Source: Streptomyces sp. DHE7-1 (lineage in GTDB: Bacteria > Actinomycetota > Actinomycetes > Streptomycetales > Streptomycetaceae). Taken from it: a DNA stretch of 64,000 nt. The translations under genes were made by a program, and so were the position numbers. Below the pieces are notes generated by a model, which did not search any database, was not told the DNA's origin, and was given only the letters and a program-made list of their open reading frames with translations. Where the stretch lies: positions 4,774,001 through 4,838,000 of the forward strand of contig JACJDG010000003.1 in assembly GCA_016432725.1 (NCBI GenBank), in the 5' to 3' direction. Below are positions 8,201 to 16,942 of the stretch, piece after piece (position 1 is the first letter of the stretch; each line of letters begins with the position of its first letter).

Positions 8201-9147
8201 GTGTTCGCTGCAGAACGTCGCCAATTGATTCTCGAAATGGTGCGAGCCAACGGAGCAGTGTCGCTCCGTGAACTCGCCCGCGTCGTCCAGACCTCCGAAG
8301 TGACCGTACGGCGGGACGTGCGCGCACTGGAGGCAGAAGGACTCCTCGACCGCCGGCACGGCGGTGCGGTACTGCCGGGCGGGTTCACGCGGGAGTCCGG
8401 CTTTCCGCAGAAGTCCCATCTCGCGACCGCCGAGAAGACGGCCATCGCCGACCTCGCCGCCGGACTCGTCGAAGAGGGCGAGGCCATCGTGGTCGGGGCG
8501 GGCACCACCACGCAGGAGCTGGCCCGCCGGCTCGCGCGGGTGCCCGGGCTGACCGTCGTCACCAACTCCCTGCTGGTGGCACAGGCGCTGGCCCATGCCA
8601 ACCGGGTGGAGGTCGTGATGACCGGCGGCACCCTGCGCGGTTCCAACTACGCGCTCGTCGGCTCCGGCGCCGAGCAGTCCCTCCAGGGGCTCAGGGTCTC
8701 CAAGGCCTTCCTGTCCGGGAGCGGGCTCACCGCGGAGCGGGGGCTGTCCACGTCCAACATGCTCTCGGCCTCCGTCGACCGGGCGCTGGTGCAGGCCGCC
8801 GCCGAGGTCGTGATCCTCGCCGACCACACCAAGCTGGGCACCGACACGATGTTCCAGACGGTGCCGACCGACGTCATCACCCGCCTGGTCACCGACGAGC
8901 CGCCCGGGCACGACGACCGTGCCGGCACGGAGCTGCAGGCGCTCGCCGACCAGGGCGTGCAGATCGCCGTGGCGGGGCGGGGGGAAACCCGGTGGGTGAA
9001 TCCATGCCCGCGGCCCGGCAGCAGAGGTCCTCCTCCCTGCCGGGGCCCCGTCGAGGGCAGGTCGCCGGGGGCGCGCTGCGGGGCATGCTCGGGGACCAGC
9101 CGGCCGGGGCCGAACGGGGCCGCGTCGCCGACCTGCGCAGGCGCTGA
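8201..9147 (+). CDS. DeoR/GlpR-family transcriptional regulator (one apparent frameshift)
   Basis: The N-terminal winged helix (residues 1-58) contains RRQLILEMVRANGAVSLREL and VTVRRDVRALEAEGLLDRRH, the DeoR-family recognition helix signature. It is followed by the DeoRC sugar-phosphate sensor domain with VGAGTTTQEL and VTNSLLVAQAL. After residue 258 the frame breaks in a G-run near 8978. One added base extends the protein to TGA at 9145-9147 (ending VADLRRR), 315 residues in all. The GTG start at 8201 is chosen because the HTH begins immediately. The ligand is unknown. The palindromes at deoC and the phosphorylase gene do not occur upstream of this gene, so a regulatory link to them is unproven. 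Confidence 0.88.
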
Positions 9148-9453
9148 GAGTTTTCGCGCAGGCGCCGCGCGGCCCGCACAGGGGGTCCCTGAGGCGCACG
9201 GGCGCGGGGCCGTCCGCGGGGGCTGCCTGAGGCCACCACGGGCGCTGAGGGGTCCTCAGGGGCGCCGAAGCCGCCGGGTTCGCCGTCGGGCCGGGGCGCC
9301 GCGCCGCCGGTGCGCCGCGGGGCTGCGGGGCGCCGGACGGGCGCGGACGGACCGGCCGTCCGGACCCGTGTCCGTGGGCCGGCTCCGGGAAGCCGGACGC
9401 CCGGCGGGCCCTGTCGGGCGCCACCGGGCGTCGGTGTTCGGGATCGCCCGCCG
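9148..9453. other. 306-nt intergenic stretch between convergent genes
   Basis: Very GC-rich sequence between the deoR-family gene and accA2, which converge. It contains several short imperfect complementary GC segments (for example around 9260-9300) that could form a terminator, but no single clean hairpin with a T-run and no credible coding frame. Confidence 0.4.
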
Positions 9454-11226
9454 TCAGTCCTTGATCTCGCAGATCGCGGCGCCGGACGTGACCGAGGCGC
9501 CCACCTCGAAGTTCAGGCCCTTGATGGTGCCGGACCGGTGGGCGTTGAGCGGCTGCTCCATCTTCATGGCCTCCAGGACGACGACCAGGTCGCCCTCCTT
9601 GACCTCCTGGCCCTCCTCCACGGCGACCTTCACGATCGTGCCCTGCATCGGGGAGGCGAGGGTGTCGCCGGAGGCCACCGGGCCGGACTTCTTGGCCGCG
9701 CGGCGCTTCGGCTTGGCACCGGCGGCGAGGCCGGTGCGGGCCAGCGACATGCCCAGGGAGGACGGCAGGGAGACCTCGAGGCGCTTGCCGCCGACCTCGA
9801 CGACGACCGTCTCACGGCCCGTCTCCTCCTCGCCCTCGGCGTCGGCCGGAGCGGAGAAGGGCTTGATCTCGTTGACGAACTCGGTCTCGATCCAGCGGGT
9901 GTGGACCGTGAACGGGTCGTCGGAGCCGGTCAGTTCGGGGGCGAACGCCGGGTCCCTGACCACCACGCGGTGGAACGGGACGGCCGTCGCCATGCCCTCG
10001 ACCTGGAACTCGTCCAGGGCCCGGGCCGCCCGCTCCAGGGCCTCCTTGCGGGTGCGGCCGGTGACGATCAGCTTGGCGAGCAGGGAGTCCCAGGCCGGGC
10101 CGATCACACTGCCGGCCTCCACGCCCGCGTCCAGCCGGACGCCGGGACCGGTCGGCGCCTCGAAGCGGGTCACCGTGCCGGGGGCGGGCAGGAAGTTGCG
10201 GCCCGGGTCCTCGCCGTTGATCCGGAACTCGAACGAGTGTCCGCGCAGCGCGGGGTCGTCGTAACCCAGCTCCTCGCCGTCGGCGATGCGGAACATCTCG
10301 CGGACCAGGTCGATGCCGGCGACCTCCTCGGTCACCGGGTGCTCCACCTGGAGGCGGGTGTTGACCTCGAGGAAGGAGATCGTGCCGTCCTGGCCGACCA
10401 GGAACTCACAGGTGCCGGCGCCCTCGTAGCCGGCCTCCTTCAGGATGGCCTTCGAGGCGCGGTACAGCTCGGCGACCTGCTCCTCGGAGAGGAACGGCGC
10501 CGGGGCCTCCTCGACCAGCTTCTGGTGCCGGCGCTGCAGCGAGCAGTCACGGGTGGAGACGACGACCACGTTGCCGTGCTTGTCGGCGAGGCACTGGGTC
10601 TCCACGTGGCGCGGACGGTCGAGGTACCGCTCGACGAAGCACTCGCCGCGGCCGAAGGCGGCGACCGCCTCGCGCACCGCGGAGTCGTACAGCTCCGGGA
10701 CCTCCTCGAGGGTCCTGGCCACCTTCAGACCGCGGCCACCGCCGCCGAAGGCCGCCTTGATGGCGATCGGCAGGCCGTTCTGCTCGGCGAAGGCGACGAC
10801 CTCGTCGGCTCCGGAGACGGGGTCGGGCGTACCGGCGACCAGCGGCGCGCCGGCGCGCTGGGCGATGTGCCGGGCGGCCACCTTGTCACCCAGGTCGCGG
10901 ATCGCCTGCGGCGGCGGTCCGATCCAGATCAGGCCCGCGTCCAGCACGGCCTGCGCGAACTCCGCGTTCTCCGAGAGGAAGCCGTAGCCCGGATGGATGG
11001 CGTCGGCCCCGGACTCCCGGGCGGCGTTCAGGATCTTGTCGATGACCAGATAGCTGGTGGCCGGAGTGTCACCGCCCAGAGCGAACGCCTCATCCGCGGC
11101 GCGGACATGCAGAGCGTCCCGGTCCGGGTCGGCGTAGACGGCCACGCTCGCGATCCCGGCGTCCCGGCAGGCCCGGGCCACGCGGACAGCGATTTCGCCA
11201 CGGTTGGCGATGAGCACCTTGCGCAC
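9454..11226 (-). CDS. accA2: acyl-CoA carboxylase alpha subunit (biotin carboxylase + biotin carboxyl carrier)
   Basis: ATP-dependent carboxylation of biotin for acetyl/propionyl-CoA carboxylase. From GTG 11226 it is 590 residues. The N-terminal domain starts KVLIANRGEIAVRV, the ATP-grasp glycine loop is AAFGGGGRGLKVA, and the segment FLEVNTRLQVEHPVTE carries catalytic residues. The C-terminal biotinyl domain has VVLEAMKMEQPL with the biotinylated Lys. The start is fixed by the ribosome site AAGGAGGGAG. It pairs with the pccB beta subunit and accE nearby, and birA beyond pccB encodes the ligase that attaches biotin. Length and domain order match Streptomyces AccA1/AccA2. Confidence 0.95.
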   Translation of the reverse strand: MRKVLIANRGEIAVRVARACRDAGIASVAVYADPDRDALHVRAADEAFALGGDTPATSYLVIDKILNAARESGADAIHPGYGFLSENAEFAQAVLDAGLIWIGPPPQAIRDLGDKVAARHIAQRAGAPLVAGTPDPVSGADEVVAFAEQNGLPIAIKAAFGGGGRGLKVARTLEEVPELYDSAVREAVAAFGRGECFVERYLDRPRHVETQCLADKHGNVVVVSTRDCSLQRRHQKLVEEAPAPFLSEEQVAELYRASKAILKEAGYEGAGTCEFLVGQDGTISFLEVNTRLQVEHPVTEEVAGIDLVREMFRIADGEELGYDDPALRGHSFEFRINGEDPGRNFLPAPGTVTRFEAPTGPGVRLDAGVEAGSVIGPAWDSLLAKLIVTGRTRKEALERAARALDEFQVEGMATAVPFHRVVVRDPAFAPELTGSDDPFTVHTRWIETEFVNEIKPFSAPADAEGEEETGRETVVVEVGGKRLEVSLPSSLGMSLARTGLAAGAKPKRRAAKKSGPVASGDTLASPMQGTIVKVAVEEGQEVKEGDLVVVLEAMKMEQPLNAHRSGTIKGLNFEVGASVTSGAAICEIKD

Positions 11227-11451
11227 GATTGAGGCTCCCTCCTTGAAACAAGCCGAGTTTAGGGACTGCCGACACGGCTCATCGACCCGTTCCCAATGGT
11301 GAGCTTGCCCACACGGAGCGTGATCCGAGGCCCGCTCGACCCGCGAAAGCCCATGTCGCACCTGGGGTACGGCAGGCCTCCTCCGGGCAACCCTAGCCCC
11401 GACGTGTGGTCAAGGTCTCTGTGAGAGGGTGCCGCGCCCCACTCGGTTTCT

Positions 11452-12180
11452 TTGTCGAGTCCCTACGAATGGCCCAATGATTCTTTGCCGGTGGCCGAAC
11501 CCTTGTCCCAGGGTTTACCCGTTAGTAGCGTTCGCGATGACTCGAACGTACCCGGAGTAACCGGGTTTTGGCTGGAGAGTGGGTGGGGGCCGGTGGTGCG
11601 CAGGCCGGTGGCATGGGTCGTGGCGATCGTCCTTCTGGGCGAGGCGTTCGGCATCGGGGCGCTGAACTGGTTCCTCGGGATGGTCGTCGAGCGCCAGAAG
11701 ATGTCGCTGGCCGGACTCGACCCGGACGTCATGTCGACGTCCTCGAAGATCGGCGGCCTGGTCTTCGGCCTCTACTTCGCTCTGTGCGCCCTGGTGGCCC
11801 TGCTGGTGGCCATACGCGACCGCGCCCCCGCGGGCTTCGGCAGAGTGCTGCTGATCAGCGTGGCGGTCGTGCACGGCCTGCTGGGGGCCTTCGCGCTGAG
11901 CCTGATGGGCTGGCCGGCCTTCGTGTTCATGGTGGTGATGCTCGGCCTGGTCGTCCTGCTCCTGGTGACCTACGACCGGGACGGCGGCCCGGAGCAGGGC
12001 GTGTCCGGCGGCGCCCCCGGCGCGGGCGGCGACCCGCGGGCGGAGGCCGAGCCGTCCGCCGGGCACCCGGAGGCCGCGGGCGCGGCGCACGGCGCGACGG
12101 GCGGGCCGCGCGACGGGGGCGAGGAGCCGCGCGATTCCGTCCCCGCCCAGGTCACTCAGCCGGTGCCCACAACTCCGTGA
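11452..12180 (+). CDS. conserved membrane protein of unknown function
   Basis: A 242-residue protein with four predicted membrane helices: VAWVVAIVLLGEAFGIGALNW, then IGGLVFGLYFALCALVALLV, VLLISVAVVHGLLGAFALSL and VFMVVMLGLVVLLLVT. It ends in a long hydrophilic Gly/Ala/Glu-rich tail. The start is uncertain: TTG 11452 gives the longest form, and an in-frame GTG about 14 codons later is possible. No enzymatic motif is visible. The last 29 nt overlap the 3' end of the convergent maf gene. Confidence 0.7.
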   Translation: MSSPYEWPNDSLPVAEPLSQGLPVSSVRDDSNVPGVTGFWLESGWGPVVRRPVAWVVAIVLLGEAFGIGALNWFLGMVVERQKMSLAGLDPDVMSTSSKIGGLVFGLYFALCALVALLVAIRDRAPAGFGRVLLISVAVVHGLLGAFALSLMGWPAFVFMVVMLGLVVLLLVTYDRDGGPEQGVSGGAPGAGGDPRAEAEPSAGHPEAAGAAHGATGGPRDGGEEPRDSVPAQVTQPVPTTP

Positions 12181-12769
12181 TGCCGACGCCGAGTTCGGCC
12201 AGCAGGCGGCGGACGAGGGGCAGGCTGATGCCGATCACGTTGCCGTGGTCGCCGTCGATGCCCTCGATGAACGGCGCCGAACGGCCGTCCAGGGTGAACG
12301 CCCCGGCGACGTAGAGGGGTTCGCCGGAGGCGACGTACGCGGCGATCTCCTCGTCCGAGGGCTCGCCGAAGCGCACGACGGTGGAGGCGGTCGCGGAGAC
12401 GTGGCGCTTCGCCGTCGTGTCCCAGACGCAGTGCCCGGTCTGCAGGGTGCCGGCCCGTCCGCGCATGGCCTTCCAGCGGGCGGTGGCCTCCTCGGCGTCG
12501 GCGGGCTTGCCGAGCGCCTGCCCGTCCAGGTCCAGCACCGAGTCGCAGCCGATCACCAGGGCGCCCAGCACCTCCGGCTTCGCCGCCACCACCGAGGCCT
12601 TGGCCTCGGCCAGGGCGAGCGCCAGCTCCGCCGGGGTGGGCGCGGTGACGGCGTCCTCGTCGACCCCGCTCACGATCACCTCGGGGGCGAGGCCCGCCTG
12701 GCGGAGCAGACCGAGCCGGGCGGGGGACTGGGAGGCGAGCACGAGTCGCCTGCGTGGCTTGGCAGTCAT
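12152..12769 (-). CDS. maf: Maf-like nucleotide pyrophosphatase
   Basis: House-cleaning nucleoside triphosphate pyrophosphatase of the Maf/septum-formation family, 205 residues. The N-terminal signature RRLVLASQSPARLGLLRQAG, the central LVIGCDSVLDLDGQALGKP and the later YVASGEPLYVAGAF are family hallmarks. It lies in the acyl-CoA carboxylase locus, a conserved Streptomyces arrangement. The gene downstream on the opposite strand overlaps its 3' end. Which non-canonical nucleotide is preferred cannot be told from sequence. Confidence 0.93.
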   Translation of the reverse strand: MTAKPRRRLVLASQSPARLGLLRQAGLAPEVIVSGVDEDAVTAPTPAELALALAEAKASVVAAKPEVLGALVIGCDSVLDLDGQALGKPADAEEATARWKAMRGRAGTLQTGHCVWDTTAKRHVSATASTVVRFGEPSDEEIAAYVASGEPLYVAGAFTLDGRSAPFIEGIDGDHGNVIGISLPLVRRLLAELGVGITELWAPAE

Positions 12770-12809
12770 GCGGCCAGGTTAGGCCCTCCCGCACGGATCG
12801 GGCGCCGTG

Positions 12810-12932
12810 CTACCGCAGGCCGATCACGATCATCCCCAGCACCATCGCCAGAGCCAGGACGAGTCCGAGCCGCCGCAGCATCTCCTGCGTGTCACGCAGT
12901 TCTTCGGGCGGCTCGTTCTCGGGTCTGACCAC
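12810..12932 (-). CDS. 40-residue single-span membrane peptide
   Basis: GTG start at 12932 gives 40 residues: an acidic soluble N-terminus with PPEELRDTQEMLRRL, then one membrane helix LVLALAMVLGMIVIG and a terminal LR. It lies between accE (77 nt upstream) and maf (40 nt downstream) on the same strand. Compact composition and placement suggest a real small gene, possibly a membrane tether or regulator for the carboxylase locus. No family function is known to me. Confidence 0.6.
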   Translation of the reverse strand: MVRPENEPPEELRDTQEMLRRLGLVLALAMVLGMIVIGLR

Positions 12933-13009
12933 AGCATTCCTCCAGCGTGCGGGTGGCGTCGGGCCGGGCGCCTGAGTACCCGTACTCAACTTGGCGCCCG
13001 GCCCGGCGC

Positions 13010-13219
13010 TCAGCTCGGCCAGTAGGTGCGGGTCCAGGACGCCGCGCCCGGCCGGGGCAGACGGGCGTACGCGATACGGGCCGGGTCCGACCACGAGTCC
13101 CTCGTCCCGGGCGCGCCGGGCGGCGCCGCGGCGGCCGCCACGGCGCGGGCCCGGACCACCGCCAGGGCGGCGGCGAGCTCCTCCGGCGTCGGGTTGCCTC
13201 GTACGACCTTGATGTTCAT
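13010..13219 (-). CDS. accE: acyl-CoA carboxylase epsilon subunit
   Basis: A 69-residue protein MNIKVVRGNPTPEELAAALA with an Ala/Pro linker and a C-terminal SWTRTYWPS. The motif VVRGNPTPEELAA is the hallmark of the actinobacterial epsilon subunits that stabilise and activate the alpha/beta carboxylase complex. It lies 67 nt downstream of pccB with a strong hairpin between them, so its level relative to pccB may be set by partial termination or mRNA processing. Confidence 0.92.
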   Translation of the reverse strand: MNIKVVRGNPTPEELAAALAVVRARAVAAAAAPPGAPGTRDSWSDPARIAYARLPRPGAASWTRTYWPS

Positions 13220-13244
13220 GACCGCTCCAGGGGTGCGCGGGGCG

Positions 13245-13279
13245 GGGGCCCGTCCGCCGTGCTCCGCCGGACGGGCCCC
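13245..13279 (-). terminator. hairpin between pccB and accE
   Basis: GGGGCCCGTCCG at 13245-13256 pairs perfectly with CGGACGGGCCCC at 13268-13279. It sits in the 67-nt pccB-accE gap without a T-run. A partial terminator or RNA-processing/stability element is likely, because accE needs the same transcript. Confidence 0.55.
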
Positions 13280-13286
13280 ACAGGTC

Positions 13287-14891
13287 CTACAGGGGGATGT
13301 TGCCGTGCTTCTTCGGAGGCAGGGATTCCCGCTTCGTGCGCAGTTGACGCAGGCCGCGGACGATGTGGGAGCGGGTGTCGGACGGCATGATCACCGCGTC
13401 GATGTAGCCCCGCTCGGCCGCGACGTAGGGGTTGAGGAGGGCGTCCTCGTACTCCTGGATCAGCCGGGCGCGCACGGCGTCGACGTCCTCCCCGCCGGCC
13501 TCCGCCTCGCCGATGGTGCGGCGGTGCAGGATGTTGACGGCCCCCTGGGCGCCCATCACGGCGATCTGGGCGGTCGGCCAGGCCAGGTTCAGGTCGGCGC
13601 CCAGGTGCTTGGAGCCCATGACGTCGTAGGCGCCGCCGAAGGCCTTGCGGGTGATGACGGTGATCAGCGGGACCGTCGCCTCGGCGTAGGCGAAGATCAG
13701 CTTGGCGCCGCGCCGGATGATCCCGGTGTGCTCCTGGTCGACGCCCGGCAGGAAGCCCGGCACGTCGACGAAGGTCAGCACCGGGACGTTGAAGGCGTCG
13801 CAGGTCCGCACGAAGCGGGCGGCCTTCTCCGAGGCGTCGATGTCCAGGCAGCCGGCGAACTGCATCGGCTGGTTGGCGACGATGCCTACCGGGTGGCCCT
13901 CGACCCGCCCGAAGCCGGTGACGATGTTCGGCGCGAACAGCGCCTGCGTCTCGAAGAACTCGGCGTCGTCCAGGACGTGTTCGACCACCGTGCGGATGTC
14001 GTACGGCTGGTTCGCGCTGTCCGGGACCAGGGTGTCGAGCTCCAGGTCCTCGGCGTTGACCGTGAGGTCCGCCTCCTCCGCGAAGACCGGGGCCTCGCTG
14101 AGGTTGTTGGACGGCAGGTACGACAGCAGCTGCTTGACGTACTCGATGGCGTCCTTCTCGTCCCCGGCCATGTGGTGGGCCACACCGGAGGCGGAGTTGT
14201 GGGTGCGGGCGCCGCCCAGCTCCTCGAAGCCGACGTCCTCACCGGTGACCGTCTTGATGACGTCCGGGCCGGTGATGAACATGTGCGAGGTCTGGTCGAC
14301 CATCACCGTGAAGTCGGTGATGGCGGGGGAGTAGACCGCGCCGCCGGCGCAGGGCCCCACGACGAGGCTGATCTGCGGGATCACACCGGAGGCGTGGGTG
14401 TTGCGGCGGAAGATCTCACCGTAGGCGCCCAGCGAGGCCACACCCTCCTGGATGCGCGCGCCGCCGGAGTCGTTGATGCCGATGACCGGGCAGCCGGTCT
14501 TCAGCGCGAAGTCCATCACCTTGACGATCTTCTGGCCGTAGACCTCGCCGAGGGCTCCGCCGAAGACGGTGAAGTCCTGGGAGAACACCGCGACCGGGCG
14601 GCCGTCGACCGTGCCGTAGCCGGTCACGACGCCGTCGCCGTACGGGCGGTTCTTCTCCAGGCCGAAGTTGGTGGAGCGGTGGCGGGCGAACTCGTCGAGC
14701 TCCACGAAGGAACCCTCGTCGAGGAGGAGTTCGATGCGCTCACGCGCCGTCAGTTTGCCCTTGGCGTGCTGCTTCTCGACTGCGCGCTCCGAGCCGGCAT
14801 GCGTCGCCTCGTGGATGCGGCGCTGCAGATCCGCGAGTTTGCCCGCGGTCGTGTGGATGTCGATCTCTTGGCGCTCTTCCGGCTCGGACAT
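13287..14891 (-). CDS. pccB: propionyl-CoA carboxylase beta subunit
   Basis: Carboxyltransferase subunit that moves CO2 from carboxybiotin to propionyl-CoA, giving methylmalonyl-CoA. Crotonase-like N- and C-halves are visible: DFTVFGGALGEVYGQKI and GINDSGGARIQEG in the first half, and PVLTFVDVPGFLPGVDQEH and ITRKAFGGAYDVMGSKHLGA in the second. It ends KKHGNIPL, as in Streptomyces PccB. ATG 14891 (MSEPEERQEIDIHTT) is preferred over upstream starts because it follows GGGAG and matches the expected N-terminus, giving 534 residues. The residue choosing acyl chain length is the Asp in FVDVPGF, as in the propionyl-preferring type. Confidence 0.95.
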   Translation of the reverse strand: MSEPEERQEIDIHTTAGKLADLQRRIHEATHAGSERAVEKQHAKGKLTARERIELLLDEGSFVELDEFARHRSTNFGLEKNRPYGDGVVTGYGTVDGRPVAVFSQDFTVFGGALGEVYGQKIVKVMDFALKTGCPVIGINDSGGARIQEGVASLGAYGEIFRRNTHASGVIPQISLVVGPCAGGAVYSPAITDFTVMVDQTSHMFITGPDVIKTVTGEDVGFEELGGARTHNSASGVAHHMAGDEKDAIEYVKQLLSYLPSNNLSEAPVFAEEADLTVNAEDLELDTLVPDSANQPYDIRTVVEHVLDDAEFFETQALFAPNIVTGFGRVEGHPVGIVANQPMQFAGCLDIDASEKAARFVRTCDAFNVPVLTFVDVPGFLPGVDQEHTGIIRRGAKLIFAYAEATVPLITVITRKAFGGAYDVMGSKHLGADLNLAWPTAQIAVMGAQGAVNILHRRTIGEAEAGGEDVDAVRARLIQEYEDALLNPYVAAERGYIDAVIMPSDTRSHIVRGLRQLRTKRESLPPKKHGNIPL

Positions 14892-15002
14892 CGGGATCGC
14901 GGCTCCCTGCCTGCTCAAAAGGGGGGACGGTTACTCATCCGTAGCGTAGTGGTGCCGCTGCGCATCAGCAGTGCGGCGTTTCCCACACCTAGGGTGACTT
15001 GC

Positions 15003-15863
15003 ATGACGCCGCACAATGCATCAGACGACAACCGCTGGTCCGATCTGGACCGTCCGCCCCTGAACGCCGCGTCGCTGCGGCGCGGGCTGGTCCGGGAGGG
15101 CGGGCTGTGGTCGGAGGTCGAGGTGGTCCGGCGGACCGGGTCGACCAACTCCGACCTGGTGGCCCGCGCCGCGGCCGGCCGGGCGGGCGAGGGGGCGGTG
15201 CTGGTCGCCGAGGAGCAGACCGCCGGGCGGGGCCGGCTGGACCGGCAGTGGACCGCGCCGCCGCGGTCCGGCCTGTTCTTCTCCGTGCTGCTCAAGCCGG
15301 CCGAGGTGCCGGTGGCCCGTTGGGGCTGGCTGCCGCTGCTCACCGGTGTCGCGGTGGCGACGGGGCTGTCCCGCGCGGCCGGTGTGGACACGGCACTCAA
15401 ATGGCCCAACGACCTGCTGGTGACCGTGGGCGGCGAGGAGCGCAAGACGGGCGGCATCCTCGCGGAACGGGCCGGGGACGACGGGGTCGTCATCGGCGTG
15501 GGCATCAACGTCAGCCTGCGCGCCCATGAGCTGCCGGTGCCGCAGGCGGGGTCGCTGGCGCTGGCCGGGGCGGTCGGCACGGACCGGGATCCGCTGCTGC
15601 GGGGCGTGCTGCGGTCCCTGGAGGACTGGTACGGACGCTGGCGCTCGGCCGGGGGCGACCCGGCCGTCAGCGGCCTGCAGGAGACCTACGCCGCGGGCTG
15701 CGCGACGCTGGGCCGCACCGTCCGCGCGGAACTCCCCGGGGACCGCTCCGTGGTGGGGGAGGCGATCGCCGTCGACGGCGACGGCCGCCTGGTCATCGCC
15801 ACGGAGGCGGGCGTACGGGAGCCGGTGGGCGCGGGCGACATCGTCCACCTGCGACCCGCGTAG
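15003..15863 (+). CDS. birA: biotin--[acetyl-CoA carboxylase] ligase
   Basis: Activates biotin with ATP and attaches it to the carrier lysine of AccA. The 286-residue protein lacks an N-terminal DNA-binding domain (monofunctional class). It contains EQTAGRGRLDRQW (biotinyl-AMP loop), ALKWPNDLLV, KTGGILAE and GVGINVSL, followed by a small C-terminal SH3-like domain. It is divergent from pccB with about 110 nt between, placing the modifying enzyme beside its substrate complex. Start ATG 15003. Confidence 0.93.
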   Translation: MTPHNASDDNRWSDLDRPPLNAASLRRGLVREGGLWSEVEVVRRTGSTNSDLVARAAAGRAGEGAVLVAEEQTAGRGRLDRQWTAPPRSGLFFSVLLKPAEVPVARWGWLPLLTGVAVATGLSRAAGVDTALKWPNDLLVTVGGEERKTGGILAERAGDDGVVIGVGINVSLRAHELPVPQAGSLALAGAVGTDRDPLLRGVLRSLEDWYGRWRSAGGDPAVSGLQETYAAGCATLGRTVRAELPGDRSVVGEAIAVDGDGRLVIATEAGVREPVGAGDIVHLRPA

Positions 15864-15919
15864 GCGCCCGGTCGGCGGTTCGGTGCCGCCCGCTGAGCCG
15901 GGACCGGCTTCCTCTCGCC

Positions 15920-16745
15920 GTGTGCCGGGAGCGCCCTGAAGGGCCGCGGGGAACTGCGCGCCCGGCCCCCGCGGGCTCGCGGCCGGGGTCGGCGGACGGG
16001 TGTGTGTTGCTGGGCCGGGTAGGGGGCCTCGCCCCGGGCGGGGAGCGCGACCTGTGCCGGGAGTGCGACCCGTGCCGGGAGCGCCCTGTAGGGGCGCGGG
16101 GAACTGCGCGCCCGGCCCTCGCGGGCTCGCGGCCGGGGTCGGCGGACGGGTGTGTGTTGCTGGGCCGGGTAGGGGGCCTCGCCCCGGGCGGGGAGCGCGA
16201 CCTGTGCGGGGAGCGCCCTGAAGGGGCGCGGGGAACTGCGCGACCAGCCCCGGGGGCCCGCGGCCGGGGACGGCGGACGGGTGTCTGTTGCTGGGCCGGG
16301 TGGGGGCCTCGCCCTGGGCGGTGAGCGTGCCCTGTGCCGAGATCAGAAGGGGCGCGGGGAACTGCGCGCCCGGCCCCGCGGGCCCGCGGCCGGGGACGGC
16401 GGACGGGTGTCTGTTGCTGGGCCGGGTGGGGGCCTCGCCCTGGGCGGTGAGCGTGCCCTGTGCCGAGATCAAAAGGGGCGCGGGGAACTGCGCGCCCGGC
16501 CCCCGGGGGCCCGCGGCCGGGGACGGCGGACGGGTGTCTGTTGCTGGGCCGGGTGGGGGCCTCGCCCTGGGCGGGAGCGCGACCTGTGCGGGGAGCGCCC
16601 TGAAGGGGCGCGGGGAACTGCGCGACCAGCCCCGCGGGCCCGCGGCCGGGGACGGCGGACAGGCGGCTGCTGCTGAGCCGGGCAAGCGACCGTCCCGGAC
16701 GGGGAACCGCGCGAACGGCCTACGCGCGCCCGCGGCCGGGGCCGA
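15920..16745. repeat. array of six ~126-150 bp related repeats plus a degenerate seventh core
   Basis: The core GGGGAACTGCGCG occurs at 15948, 16098, 16230, 16356, 16482 and 16612, spaced 150, 132, 126, 126 and 130 nt. A degenerate GGGGAACCGCGCG is at 16701. Each unit runs: AGGGGCGCGGGGAACTGCG, a GC-rich GGCCCGCGGCCGGGG segment, GACGGCGGACGGGTGT, GTTGCTGGGCCGGGT and GGCCTCGCCC. Frames change between units, so it is not coding. The AGGGGCGCGGGGAACTGCGCGA core resembles a dispersed Streptomyces intergenic repeat I know from memory. The array fills nearly the whole birA-cyclase gap. Confidence 0.9.
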
Positions 16746-16942
16746 TGGATGGTGTCCTGGACATGGCCCGGCCGGGCGAGCTCGCAGGCGGCAGCCCGCC
16801 GCGGCCGCCGGCGAGAGGCGTCGGCCGGCCGGTGCCGGAGGGGGAACCCCCCGGCTCAACCCGACGGAGTGAGCTGGCGCACACCTGCCGTAGAGTTGAG
16901 CCCGGTCGTACCTGACCGTGACAGATCGGAAGGGCAGCAGGC

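Noticed and set aside
2492..9147. The DeoR-family protein as repressor of the deoC and phosphorylase palindromes
   Set aside because: Tempting by name and proximity, but its own upstream carries a different inverted repeat and nothing in the sequence links it to the dodecamer.
9148..10264. Apparent C-terminal extension of the DeoR-family protein
   Set aside because: Read-through caused by a one-base error near 8978; the corrected frame stops at 9147.
15920..16745. CRISPR array
   Set aside because: Units are over 120 nt and nearly identical throughout, without unique spacers or cas genes.
15864..16872. Open frames encoding repeats such as GELRARP
   Set aside because: They are translations of the GC-rich repeat array, and frames change between units.
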